From Liquidambar formosana (Eukaryota; Streptophyta; Magnoliopsida; Saxifragales; Altingiaceae), in contig CM077822.1 in NCBI GenBank assembly GCA_039720395.1, positions 16,261,043-16,325,042 on the forward strand: a stretch of DNA of 64,000 bases, written 5' to 3'. The translations under genes were made by a program, and so were the position numbers. The notes below the pieces were generated by a model that saw nothing but the letters and a program-made list of their open reading frames with translations, did no database searches and was not told the DNA's origin. This document shows positions 22,322 through 32,824 of the stretch, piece by piece; position 1 is the first letter of the stretch; every line of letters begins with the position of its first letter.

Positions 22322-23656
22322 ATGGCTGGACTTGGGATGAAGGTTGATATTCTGTCTAGAAAGACCATCAAACCATCCTCTCCAACTCCTCCTCACCTTA
22401 GAAACTTCAAGCTCTCTTTCTTGGATCAGATTTTCCCTCCATTACAGGGACGTACCGTCTTCTTTTATGCTGCCGACATCAACCAAGATACTATGGATAC
22501 GTCTCATGGCCTACAAAAATCACTCTCACAGACTCTGACTCGTTTCTACCCACTGGCCGGGCGCCTGAAAGATGCGGCCACCATTGAGTGTAACGATGAA
22601 GGGGCTTATTTTGTGGAAGCTCGAGTCAGGTGCCACCTCTCTGACTTCCTTCGCCAACCTGATGCCGACTTAGTGGACCAATTGCTCCCTGTGGATCCGA
22701 AAACCACTGAAGTAGCCACAGCTGGTTGCATGCTACTTATACAATTCAACATCTTTGACTGTGGAGGAACGGCTATTGGCGTATGCCCTTCACACAAGCT
22801 CATCGACATGTCCTCGCAGATCACATTCCTACAGAGCTGGACTGCCATAGCCCGTGAATCTGGTGTAGAAGTAGTGTTACCATGGCCAGAATTAATAGGA
22901 GGATCCTTGTTGCCCTCGAGGGATTTTTCATTCATCTTGCCCGCGGTTAATACTCCTACCCCAAGGTTCATAACGAAGAGGTTCGTGTTTGATGCCTCAA
23001 GCATTGCCGGTCTCAAGGACAGAGTTGGTGGTGCATTATTATCACTTGGGCAGCGGGGCCAACCCACACGCGTACAAGTGGTGTTGGCACTCATCTTCAA
23101 ATGTGCCATGGCTGCTGCTCGCTCCAAGTCAGGGTCGTCCTTGAGGCAGTCCCTATTGTTCCAAACAGTGAACTTGCGCAAAAGAATGGTTCCACCCTTG
23201 CCGGAAAACTCCATAGGGAATCTGATTTGGACACATCCAGTGTTGGTTAAAGAGAGCGATATTGAATTACATGAGTTGGTAAGTAAGATGAAGAAAGGGC
23301 TAACAGACTTTGTCAATTCTAAAGCAAATAAATTTAAAGGCGATGAAGGCTTCGTAGTAATTTGTGAGTCTTTCAAGGAGAAAGGACAACTTTCTGGAAA
23401 CGGAACAGAGTCTTATAGGAGTACAAGTTTGTGCAGGTTTCCGCTATATGAAACTGATTTTGGGTGGGGAAAGCCCGTTTGGGTGAGCAGCGCAAGCGTC
23501 CAGTTTGGGAACACAGTTGTTTTGGTGAATACGAAGAGGGGTGATGGCATAGAAGCCTGGGTAAGCTTGGAAGAACAAGAGATGGCAGTGTTCCAACGAA
23601 ACCAGGACCTCCTTGCATTCGCTTCCTTCAATCCCGCTGTTCTCAGTCGTCTTTAA
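22322..23656 (+). CDS. BAHD-family acyltransferase (vinorine synthase-like clade)
   Basis: A BAHD enzyme transfers an acyl group from acyl-CoA to an alcohol or amine of a specialised metabolite in the cytosol. The product has 444 residues in one exon, with no break. The catalytic HxxxD motif is HKLID (H158, D162) and the structural DFGWG motif is at 379-383. The clade motif YPLAGR is at 76-81, and QTVNLRKRM (281-289) fits the usual position of the NxR region. The residue after the catalytic aspartate is M rather than the common G or A. I placed the start at 22322, because the earlier ATG only adds a lysine tract read from the GAAA repeat and the family begins near MKVDILSRKTIKPSSPTP. The layout resembles alkaloid or terpenoid acetyltransferases such as vinorine synthase, but sequence alone does not fix the substrate. 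The flanks of this gene are copies of each other. Confidence 0.93.
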   Translation: MAGLGMKVDILSRKTIKPSSPTPPHLRNFKLSFLDQIFPPLQGRTVFFYAADINQDTMDTSHGLQKSLSQTLTRFYPLAGRLKDAATIECNDEGAYFVEARVRCHLSDFLRQPDADLVDQLLPVDPKTTEVATAGCMLLIQFNIFDCGGTAIGVCPSHKLIDMSSQITFLQSWTAIARESGVEVVLPWPELIGGSLLPSRDFSFILPAVNTPTPRFITKRFVFDASSIAGLKDRVGGALLSLGQRGQPTRVQVVLALIFKCAMAAARSKSGSSLRQSLLFQTVNLRKRMVPPLPENSIGNLIWTHPVLVKESDIELHELVSKMKKGLTDFVNSKANKFKGDEGFVVICESFKEKGQLSGNGTESYRSTSLCRFPLYETDFGWGKPVWVSSASVQFGNTVVLVNTKRGDGIEAWVSLEEQEMAVFQRNQDLLAFASFNPAVLSRL

Positions 23657-23942
23657 TTAAAGAAAAAAAATCTTTGCAATGTTTCCCCAATCATATTAGC
23701 CGTTAATAAAATATCCAAATTTTAGAAATATAAAGTCATTCATCCAAAAATATGAAACCTAGCATCCCGACTTTCATAACACAAGTAAAAAATCCGAATA
23801 TTTCCATAAATAACAGTACGTATCCACCCAAATGATCAATGTGGTTCAGAAGGGTATTGCAAAGAATTTTTTTCTTTTCTTTTTTTCTTGAGGGTTTTTT
23901 ATAATTTTTCCAAAACCTTTAATAACAAGTAGATGCAAAATA

Positions 23943-24213
23943 CTGCTCCCCCGTCCTACAAAGATCAGTCATATTTGCTATTTTTTTGTCGCAAAATGTT
24001 TATCCAATTTTTAAAGTCAAATCATAATTTTTTGAATTTCTTATTCTACCGGTTGTTATTTTAATAATTACTTTCAACACAAAACCCAATAAAAAATAAG
24101 AGATGATACTTTTGGAAAAATACCGTTAAATAAATAATAAGTCAATGAAATTATGTATCTTTTTAAACTACGTGTTTTGTCAAATATAGTCTATTTTTGT
24201 AGGACAAAAGGAG
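23943..24213. mobile_element. Stowaway-like MITE downstream of the BAHD gene
   Basis: The inverted ends CTGCTCCCCCGTCCTACAAA and CTCCTTTTGTCCTACAAAAA face each other and are flanked by TA (23941-23942 and 24214-24215). It is about 271 bp, of Tc1/mariner-type MITE form. Confidence 0.75.
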
Positions 24214-25406
24214 TACTTTATCGGTTAAATACGTATTGATGTGTTTATATGATGACATTTCACACTCCGATTGCAATTACATGCACGTACCAGCCTGTGA
24301 ATATGTTAATTGGAAGGCTAATATAAAAATGAATTTTGGAAATTAACATGAGAATCAAAGTAGATAGAACTTTTCCTATCAAAACTTAATTTGTAAGCAT
24401 ACTTATCAATCTATCGATAGTATTGGACCATTGAATGATGTGGCCCAACTTTAGTATTATGCTAACATGAGGGTATTTTATTGGCCTGTTTGGCATAATT
24501 TATGATAATTTACTAAATCATGCAAAGAAGTTCAAAGCTTAAGGATTTGGATATGGTGATGTTACACCAAAGAAAAAAAAAAAGGGGGGGGATATGATGA
24601 GTTGCTTCAAAGTTGAACTTGAAGGGATTTTTGTTTTAAATTTTTTTTTTTCAAAAAGTCAAAATAGTTAAATTATTGAGGGATGACGTGAAGGATTGTT
24701 TAAATATTAAAAAAAGTTCAAAAGTCTAAGGAAAGGCATGCTTGCAAGACTTCAACGTTGGAGCAAAGCCATTATCCTTTGGTAGGGTTGAGATTAAATT
24801 ATGACTCAACAAATTTAAGGAAGCGCATATGATTCCCCCCTTTGTGGACTTGCTTAGACCCCTTCTTTCATTGGTTTATTAACAGATAGGAGAGTTACTA
24901 TTGTTACTCCCAAATAAAGTCTCTACAATGTTATCCCCTTCTATCCTTTTTTTATTATTAAAAAAAATGACTTTTTTTGTGGGATAGGTGATAGGGATTG
25001 CTTTTATTTTGTACCGTATAAATTTGGAATATCCACTAGCAAAATATTTTCAATCAATTTTCTCATACTTTTTCTGCTAAAGTAGTTAAGAATAACTAGG
25101 ACGTAGTGCCTTTGGAAATGTTCTACTATATAACAAACATTTTAGCCAAAACTAGAAACTACCTAAAGAAAAATGATAATGCTATATATCCTGAATTTGG
25201 GATTCCCAAACAAAGACAAGAGAGTGGGACCCAATTACGTGTGCGTAGGGGGGCACCCCTTTTTCTTTGTCCCATATTCAAGATATATAGGATAATAGGA
25301 AGCATTTCTCAATGAAAAAAAAAAATGGAGGCCGGCATTAAAAAAAATTATATTGAAAGCGTCAGTACTAGTAGCGCTATTAGTAACAGCACTTTTGATA
25401 TATACA
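24214..25406. other. AT-rich spacer with the downstream copy of the BAHD flank
   Basis: DNA at 24415-24768 is an imperfect direct repeat of 21205-21828, the region upstream of the BAHD gene. No second acyltransferase sequence remains. Otherwise there are only short low-complexity tracts. Confidence 0.6.
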
Positions 25407-25490
25407 TCTATACTACCTATAAAAGTATGTATTTCAGAAAAAAATTTGGTTGACCATTATACCTTTATTTTAAATTTTAAATACTTCCAA
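25407..25490 (+). mobile_element. Helitron 5' terminus (partial)
   Basis: TCTATACTACCTATAAAAG, preceded by A, is the same terminus as the minus-strand Helitron at 44534-45185, and similarity continues through TTTGGTTGACC and the following A/T-rich stretch. I did not find a matching 3' hairpin and CTAG end, so only the 5' end is called. Confidence 0.55.
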
Positions 25491-26913
25491 CAAAAAGAAA
25501 AAAGAAAAAAGAAAAATAATAACGTTCACTTCATGAATTCTACACAACCTCCATTATCGTGAATGTTTTCAAGCCAACTTATTATTCCTACCATGACTCC
25601 TAGCAATGGAAGGAAGTTTGACTTATTGTGTTGAGCGTCCATTCTAATAACCTAAATGAATTACATATATATTAAGAAAATAATATATGTACATGTCTCT
25701 TAAACAAGATTTAAGTTTTCAACAAGAAATAACAAATAATTATACTTGCATGTTCTATAAATATATATCTATGAATTTATGAATTTTCATATATTTTTTA
25801 GTATTTAAATATTATTATTCACATGTTGATTCGAGTGGGCATTACTGATGCATTGGTTCTCCAAGTGTCACCACACAAACAAAATATATACTACTTATAA
25901 AAGTCTTTTAAGTAGAAAAACTTTTGATTAATAATATATATATAGCATGGTTTTTATCAAATGTTTGGGTGTTGGGATAAAGGTTGGAGGTAGTGAGAAA
26001 TGGGTCAACTTATTGAGTTGAGTAATTGTGGATAGAACCAAAAAAAATGAATCCATTGGTCGGCGAAGATAGAAAAAGACAAATAATATTTTTGTGAGAG
26101 AAAAGTCAAAAGGAGTTATAAGATTAATGAATTTGTTTATTATTGTAAAAAAAAAAAAACTCTTATAACATGGGGCTAAAGCTAAAAATCCTATGACTTT
26201 GTTGTTTTTCAATAAGGTGTTGACTTTCTCTTAAAATTTACAAACTTGGATTGACATTTCAAATGAGAAAAAAAAAAAATTTCTTAAAACATCTTGCTAT
26301 TAGGTTTCATGACTAAATTTCAACACATTAAGAAGTAAGAGGGAAAAGAAAAATAAATTTCAAAAAAAAAAAAAAAAAAAAAAAAAGATGTAGTGAAGCT
26401 TCTACAAAAAGGCTTATTTTATGCACTAAGAAAATGTTTTTATTTTGGAAAAACTATGCAAAATTAGTGAGAATGATTGAACAATAGGATAAATAGTTGC
26501 AAAAAGAGTGGATGAAATTGAAGATTATGAAAGGAAAAAAAAAAAAAAAAAAGCATTGAAGTTTTCTAACTTCTTTTCCTCTCCTAATTGTTCAATTTTC
26601 ATCAAAAAAGATTTACTTATAATTCCCGTCACCTACTCTGATGGTGATGAGTGATGACAAAATGTACTTAAAACTAGGGTCAAGATCCTCTCCCGTCTCT
26701 AACGCTTCAGTCTCATAATTAATTTTCCGTTTGTGCAACTAACAGAAAATTAATTAATCTATTTTTTTTTCCTCTTTCACTAAGACTCCTAAGAGTTTCT
26801 TGCCTTTTTCACTCTTTCGTCTCTCTCAACAACACAGTCAAACTCTAAACAAAGAAGCCTGTCGTCTAATCGCTCACTTCTCTTTCTATTTTTATTCCAT
26901 TGCTTTATCTTCT
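25491..26913. other. AT-rich intergenic DNA
   Basis: There are long A and T runs (for example 26360-26386 and 26535-26552) and short open frames with no family resemblance. No element termini are certain. A second TATACTACTTATAAAAG at about 25890 resembles a Helitron end but is incomplete. Confidence 0.4.
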
Positions 26914-27084
26914 ATGTCTGAGTATTTCCCTAAAATTTGGACTGTTACTGTTTTATTGATTTTCATATTGGTAAATTATTGTCAGATTGATTCTGCTATC
27001 AAAGAAAAAGCAAAAAGCAACAGAAAAAAGAAAAAAGAAAAAGTAGAGATTGATTATTTTACTTCTGAGAAGGATTTATATTGA
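26914..27084 (+). CDS. Possible small membrane or secreted peptide, 56 aa
   Basis: From the ATG at 26914 the frame encodes a hydrophobic N-terminal stretch (WTVTVLLIFILVNY, about residues 9-22) followed by a lysine-rich tail ending SEKDLY. A CT-rich, leader-like sequence precedes it. I know no family, and low complexity could produce such a frame by chance, so this is a weak call. Confidence 0.2.
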   Translation: MSEYFPKIWTVTVLLIFILVNYCQIDSAIKEKAKSNRKKKKEKVEIDYFTSEKDLY

Positions 27085-27178
27085 TTCATGAAGTTGGAAT
27101 TTGGAATTTAGAACAGAGCAGGGGAGGGTGAGAGAAAGAATGGGTATGGAGGTTTCCAGAGTAATGAAGCGAAAAGGG

Positions 27179-27321
27179 TAATGTTACTTTTCCCATACTG
27201 TGCTCTACTTAGTGCATTTAGGAGGGTAAAGTTATGAGACCCAGTGATATAGTTAAATCTTAAAAATTAAAACCCTCCTAAATATATTAAGTAGGACAAA
27301 GTGTGGGGCAAAATAACATTA
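27179..27321. mobile_element. Small MITE, 143 bp
   Basis: The ends TAATGTTACTTTTCCC and its near-inverse GGCAAAATAACATTA bracket arms of about 50 bp that meet near AGGAGGGT. No autonomous relative is visible in the window. Confidence 0.6.
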
Positions 27322-27351
27322 TCCAAGAAAAAATATTAGTACTTTTCGTTA

Positions 27352-27654
27352 ATGGTAGTTTCGAGGAAAAAAAATGAACTCTCGAGCATAAGATCTCCGT
27401 CTCATTCTCATGGCTCGGCGACTTCCAAATTCCAACATCTCAAATCGCAGCCCCCTTTTGTTTCAGATCAGATGTTTCCAGCCAATAAGGTTTGGTTTTT
27501 GGTTTCTGAGATGAATCAGGGCATATACTATATAACGGAGTCACTGTTTGGAATTTTTGGGATTAGTGACTTGGATTGCGTGGCAATACCTAAGCAGTTA
27601 GATCAGCCTCCATTGACATGTCTCTTCTTCAACCGTAAACTGGAGACAACTTGA
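27352..27654 (+). CDS. Unrecognised open frame, 100 aa
   Basis: An ATG-initiated frame starts 31 bp after a MITE. It is serine- and proline-rich at first and resembles no family I know. It lies upstream of the GST pseudogene on the same strand and may be chance. Confidence 0.15.
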   Translation: MVVSRKKNELSSIRSPSHSHGSATSKFQHLKSQPPFVSDQMFPANKVWFLVSEMNQGIYYITESLFGIFGISDLDCVAIPKQLDQPPLTCLFFNRKLETT

Positions 27655-27748
27655 GGGTTGTAGACTGAAGCCAGCGTATTAAAAACACTAGAGCTAAACC
27701 CATTCCTCCCTTACATGGGCCTGATCCAAGTCACCCCATTTGACTACA

Positions 27749-27756
27749 TATATAAA
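27749..27756 (+). promoter_or_regulatory. TATA box upstream of the GST pseudogene
   Basis: TATATAAA lies about 150 bp before the former start codon, a suitable distance for a plant promoter with a leader. Confidence 0.4.
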
Positions 27757-27897
27757 TTCAAACTAGACTAGTTTGACTTTCAGTACTTCCTCCAAATGTT
27801 TGATACTCTAGGCTTACTGCCTAAGCAAGCGGACTTCATTGATCACTATAGAAGTGCTTTGTGGAGTGGCAGGGCTTGCCACGTACATCTCTCAAAC

Positions 27898-28668
27898 ATA
27901 GAAGAAGTGAAGCTAATTGGTACATGGCCTAGTCCATTTAGTTACAAGGTCATATGGTTTCTCAAACTAAAAGGCATTCCTTATGAGTACATAGAAGAAG
28001 ATCTCTCCAATAAAAGTCCTTTGCTGCTACAATATAACCCAGTCCACAAGAAGATCCCTGTGCTTGTTCATGGTGGAAAACCAATATGTGAGTCCATGGT
28101 TATCCTGGAATACATTGAGGAGACGTGGCCACAGAATCCTTTGCTTCCAACGGACCCTTATGAAAGGGCTGTAGCTCGGTTCTGGATTAAATTTGTCCAA
28201 GATAAGGTACATATTTTGCTCTTTGACACCTGAAATTAGAATAATTATGTAGAAAATATCTGTCCATTAAATAAATGTCCATGGTTTGTTTGATAATGTC
28301 TCTAAATTATGGTCTAGGCTCTTGTTATCCCAACTTTCTTTCAGACCACTGGAGAAGAACAAGAGAAGGCCAAGAAAGATAGCTTGGAAATGCTGACGAC
28401 GTTGGAAGAACACGGCCTTGGAGGGAAGAAATGCTTTGGTTGAGACGAGATCAGCCTTGTGGACATAGCTTTTGGAGGGTTTTCTCACTGGTTGGGAGTT
28501 ATAGAAGACGTAGTAGGAGTGAAGTTACTCACCGCTGATATGTTTCCCCGCCTGTACGCATGGACTGAGAATTTTAAAAATGTACCAGCGATCAAAGAGA
28601 ACCTTCCCGATCGCGATGAGATGTTCAACCTTTTCAAGCGCCGGAGGGAGATGTTGGCTTCTACATGA
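27898..28668 (+). pseudogene. Tau-class glutathione S-transferase pseudogene, two exons
   Basis: The exons are 27898-28206 and 28318-28668, with a 111 bp intron in the usual place for tau-class GSTs. The N-terminal thioredoxin-like domain is well kept: [17 protein letters not shown] includes the catalytic serine, and [15 protein letters not shown] holds the cis-proline and glutathione-binding E-S pair. The C-terminal helical domain also reads well (VDIAFGGFSHWLGV, KENLPDRDEM). Two lesions stand out. The expected start codon before EEVKLIG is ATA (27898-27900), and exon 2 has an in-frame TGA (28441-28443) after KKCFG, where the family has a second glycine. An in-frame ATG at 27796 could add 34 unrelated residues but would not bypass the TGA, which removes most of the C-terminal domain. 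The remaining frame is intact, so inactivation looks recent. A sequencing error cannot be excluded for either base. Confidence 0.85.
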
Positions 28669-29927
28669 CACTACTAGTGGAACTGTGCTGCTTTTGAATC
28701 TCCTCTATGATTTCTACTTCTATTTCTTTTATGGGCTAGCTATCAATAAAGTAAGCAGTAGTGAATTATGTGCAAGCCTATGTGTGTTTCATTTCTATTA
28801 TGACCAGCTAGGAGCCTGGTGCTTGTTCTATATATGACTGAAAATAATGAAGAGGACCGGACTTGTTAACCTATGATTTTACTTTGAAATGGAATGTCAG
28901 CAGCCTTGCTAAGGCCATGTCTATTTGGAATCCTGCTCAGTGAGATTACTCACTCATTTGCAGGCATGAAACAGAGCCGGCATTAGGTCAAGCACGGGCA
29001 GGTTCAGTCCAAGATGAATCTGGCGTGTCCAAAATTTTCCATCTGCACTTACTGACAAACCTTTATAATCTGAAAATTTATCTTGAATTGACCTCAACTT
29101 TGTGGCTAGGGCCTAAGATTGAAAAAACAATGACATACAAACATTAATATGCAGGGGATGTTACCGGGTGATCATGATTCATGACACAGCGGATTATATG
29201 ATTGTTGATCCAGTTCCACTTTATGACCAAATTAATAATGATGACAACAATGATGATGATGTATAGACTGGGTTCAGATCAATTGGGTTTGCGAGGCCAA
29301 ATCGAAACCCATATGATCTACCTCGCAAACCCAAGATCTAGGTGGCCTGGAAATTTTTGGCCAAACAATGCCAGCAGTAGGCTTAAATGACTCTTGAAGA
29401 GGGACTAGCAGAGGATCTGAAATTGGATTGATTGACGAAATATTGATGGTGCAATGGTGCTGGCGGCAAGATTGGGCTGCTGATTTGAATAGGGGAAAAA
29501 AAAAATCCCAAAACACACACAAAAACAATATGGGAAAAAAAAATCCCAACCACTATGCATTTCAAGAATGTACAGGCCTGAACCTAGCACCAAAAGTTTT
29601 TTTTTTTATTTTTATTTTTTTTGTTGGTGTGGGTTTGGATTATGTCTTAGTCTGGCTCTATGTACAGACCTATTTTAGAGTATTCAGCAAACTAGATAAC
29701 CCTGGTTCATGCCAATTGGATTTCACCTTTTGTTCAGCCAAGATAACCCTGGCTTGATATTATTGTATGAATATATGCTTTCAGATTATGGCCCATTTTT
29801 ACGGGTTTTTTCTTACTGTTTCAAATTAAAGGGGGGCTGCTGCACGAGTGTGGAACCCCATGCATCCTTATCTTTGAGGCAGTAAAAAAAAAAAGGTGAC
29901 CACATGGTAGAGTAGCAATGCCCTTGT
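28669..29927. other. Spacer between the GST pseudogene and the coiled-coil gene
   Basis: It holds the GST 3' flank and the 3' UTR of the minus-strand coiled-coil gene. A short inverted repeat of about 25 bp lies at 29289-29340. No coding family was recognised. Confidence 0.4.
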
Positions 29928-32690
29928 TTAGTAGTGCAAACTCTTGGAGGCAGTCTTGGTAATGCTTGTGGCCTTCTTGTTGCTCATGATACGCAAACTC
30001 TGCCTCAGTATGTCCACTTCCCTCTCCCTCTTGTATTCTTCCTTCTCCTTGGAAGCCAACTGCGCTTTCAGAAGTTCAATGGTTTCTTCCTTAGCTTTCA
30101 GCTCTCTTTGTAGCTCTTCTACCACGTCTTCTTCCTCTGCTTTCCAATACAATCGTTCCCCTGAAAACCAAAGTGGCAAGTGCATTTTGTTGGTCTCAAA
30201 CCAATTGTACGGTCTCTGTTGAACTAACAAATTATCGAAGTTCATTGAACCCAACAGGGGTGTTTAATTGGCTATTGCAGTAAGTATATTTTGAGTGGAC
30301 ATTTCAAAGGAATTTTCTGATTTTTTGGTGTGAACAACTATTCTCCCTAGGTGTTTCACAACATTTTTTTTCCTTTTTGGGGTAAAAAGGTGTTTTACAA
30401 ATTGTTGCACTATATTCCAGAAAAGAAAAAAAAAATTAAAGAGGATGGTACTCATTCACCATCTTTTGATTTGATAGGGTTTAGCTTCAACCCAATCAAA
30501 TTAACAAGCTAGCATATAATTAACAATTCACATTGTCTGAATCTGAATCAAATTGTAGACTGTAGAATTGAACTAACCCAACCTAGGCAAGGATCGGATT
30601 GTTTGATTTTGTAAATAATATATCAGCACCATGCATTGGCTGGGTTGTACCCTATGTATTGATCCAATATACCCCGTAATTAGGGATACCAATAGAGTGA
30701 GTTTTTTCAAGGCCCGGCCCCGCCCCACCCCGCTTTTATTGGGAAGGGTTTGAGACACTATTTAGTGGGTTCGGGATAGGTTTGGAGTTTTTTTAAAAAC
30801 CCATTAGTGTTCTGATCGAGATTGGGTTGTTCTTAAAAAACCCGTCCCGAACCCACCCCTATTAAGTTATTATTTTTTATCGAACATATATATAATTGTT
30901 AAGATATGATTACTTTTTAGTTGTTACAATGTATTTTATTAATATTTATTTAAGGCTTCTTAAAGCTTTTTTAATTGAAAGTGGTTTCATGAATTTAATT
31001 ATCGAATTTTGAAAATTTCTCAATATGAATGTGTAAAATTAAATAGGATTATTTATCATATTTTCTTTAATATCAAATTTAAGTTACTGGACGCAATGAG
31101 TTTTTTTGTTCTACCTCACTTTTTCATCTAGCCAAATATAAATGGAATAGGATTAGGTGAGAATGAGATTTTCAAATTTAATTAGGACGGGAATGGAAAT
31201 TTGATCTCAAACCCAAAGTGGGTTTGGAACGGATTGGGATGGGATAATTCCCATTAGGGTTGGGGTTGGGAAGAAGCTCCCCGTCCCAAACCCGTCATGT
31301 TGACATCCTTATCCGTAACCCACTAATTCATAAGGTACAACTCCCAATATAAGTGTTGATATAAGTTATATCAGTACGTGCTTATCTAATCATTATTCTA
31401 CTATCACTCATGAAATAAAATAAAATAAAAATGAAAACTGAATTCAAAAGTAAAAAGGATTAACTATATTCATGTTTATTATTAGAATTTTTATATTTAT
31501 CTACATAAGGTCAACTTGCCTTCTTTTTTTCTTTTTTTTCTTTTTTTTTTTGGGCTAAGATAAGGTCATCTTACTTTATGCCTGAACCTATTGTGTGGGG
31601 TCGGTTTGGTTCTAGTGCTACGTGCCCAATCAACTTGCACACCTACCATCACACCACTTTAAATGAGCCACACGTCTTAGCACAGTATCAAAGGACACAA
31701 AGTAACCAAACAACATCATTCCTTGACGATCACTGAAATGCAAGAAAAGAGCAACTGTTTTGAAACATACAACAGACTACAGATTTCCTAATTGGACAAT
31801 CAAACAAAATGCTCCTAACATATGGCAATTGGGTCACCTCCCATAATTTACTAATAATAACAATAATTATAATGATAATGATGAGAGAGAGAGAGAGAGA
31901 GAGAAATGTTTGATCTTCTGTTTTTTTTTTTTTGGTAAACTGATTATGAGTTAGATTGTGTCATACGTTTATAAACCACTAAAACCAAACTGGTTTTTAT
32001 TTTATTTTATTTCATTTTTGGGTATTCTTCAAAAAAAAAATTTCTTTTCATCAATAACATTAATGTTATTATTGGCATATGATTAGAAGATCCTAGGATC
32101 CCAACCTAGTTGAAAGTCCTAAAATGATAGCCTAATTGGGATGCCAAGATCTTCAATGATACTTAATTAAGTTCTTTTTTCTCCCTTCTTCTTTCTTTAT
32201 TTATTTAAAGAAAAAAATGATGACAATGATATATATATGAGAGTGTGAAAGATGCACCTTGATGTGTTCTCTGAATGAGATCGTCAAGCTCGGTCTTGAT
32301 TGCGAGATAAAGTTGCTTCCACTTCTCCACAGCCTCATCTCGCCTCGCTCTCTCTTCCTTAATTTGCTCCACCAGGATGTTAGTTCCCAACAATTGCCAC
32401 TCCTTGTCACCCTGCTTTCCCACCATCTCATCATCCCTCTCTCGCTCCTCTTTCTCTTCCAACATATTCTCCAAACTCTTCACCTCCTCTCCCAGCCTCT
32501 TCTTCTCTTGTTTCCACTCCGCTTCCTTAAAGGCAAAAACCATCACGTCTCGCTCATAAGCTCTACTCTCTTTCTCTCTCTCGATTATCATTTCATTAAT
32601 TTCACTCTCCATAAGCCTTATCTTCTTTTTTAAACCTCTAACATCTTTCTCATACGGATTCCTATTGTTCTTGCTTGAAGAACTACCCAT
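29928..32690 (-). CDS. Uncharacterised plant coiled-coil protein with N-myristoylation-type start, two exons
   Basis: The exons are 32690-32258 and 30160-29928 on the minus strand, split by a 2097 bp GT..AG intron, and join in frame to give 221 residues. The start MGSSSSK fits the N-myristoylation pattern (G2, S6, then a basic residue), suggesting membrane attachment; this is inferred. Most of the protein is charged and rich in E, K and R with heptad-like spacing (about residues 15-105 and 150-210), so it should form a coiled coil. The junction reads QRTHQGERLYWKAEEED, and the C-terminal part contains KEKEEYKREREVDILRQSLR. I recognise the general appearance of a conserved plant coiled-coil family but cannot name a function. 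The GTG three codons upstream of the ATG is not used. The intron carries a hAT-like element, and most of it is duplicated at 18596-20990. Confidence 0.8.
30146..31737. repeat. Copy B of the duplicated intron segment
   Basis: This is the in-place copy inside the coiled-coil gene intron, matching 18596-20990. It contains the uninterrupted 631 bp hAT-like element and lacks the solo LTR and the 235 bp block seen in copy A. Confidence 0.85.
30681..31311. mobile_element. hAT-like non-autonomous element, 631 bp, uninterrupted copy
   Basis: It begins TAGGGATACCAA and ends in the inverse TTGACATCCTTA. The flanks CCCGTAAT (30673-30680) and TCCGTAAC (31312-31319) are a diverged 8 bp duplication. It lies at the same relative position as the copy at 19391-20523, so it was inserted before the segment was duplicated. 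Confidence 0.75.
31883..31904. repeat. (GA)11 microsatellite
   Basis: It lies inside the intron of the coiled-coil gene. Confidence 0.95.
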
Positions 32691-32737
32691 ATCCTTCACC
32701 TTTAATTTTCTTTCTTTGCTTCGCTTAGTGAAATAAG

Positions 32738-32745
32738 TATATATA
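32738..32745 (-). promoter_or_regulatory. TATA box of the coiled-coil gene
   Basis: TATATATA on the minus strand lies about 48 bp before the ATG, which implies a short leader of roughly 20 nt. Confidence 0.45.
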
Positions 32746-32785
32746 GAAGTCCTTAATTTTTATTTTTATTTTTATTTTTATTATC

Positions 32786-32824
<39 letters not shown>

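Noticed and set aside
22606..23376. A 256-codon minus-strand open frame.
   Set aside because: It is the antisense shadow of the BAHD acyltransferase coding region; no independent similarity.
28441..28443. Possibility that the GST TGA is skipped by splicing or read as selenocysteine.
   Set aside because: No splice borders surround it, and land plants lack the selenocysteine insertion machinery; a plain nonsense change is simpler.
32259..32633. A 124-codon plus-strand frame rich in leucine and serine.
   Set aside because: It is the antisense of exon 1 of the coiled-coil gene.
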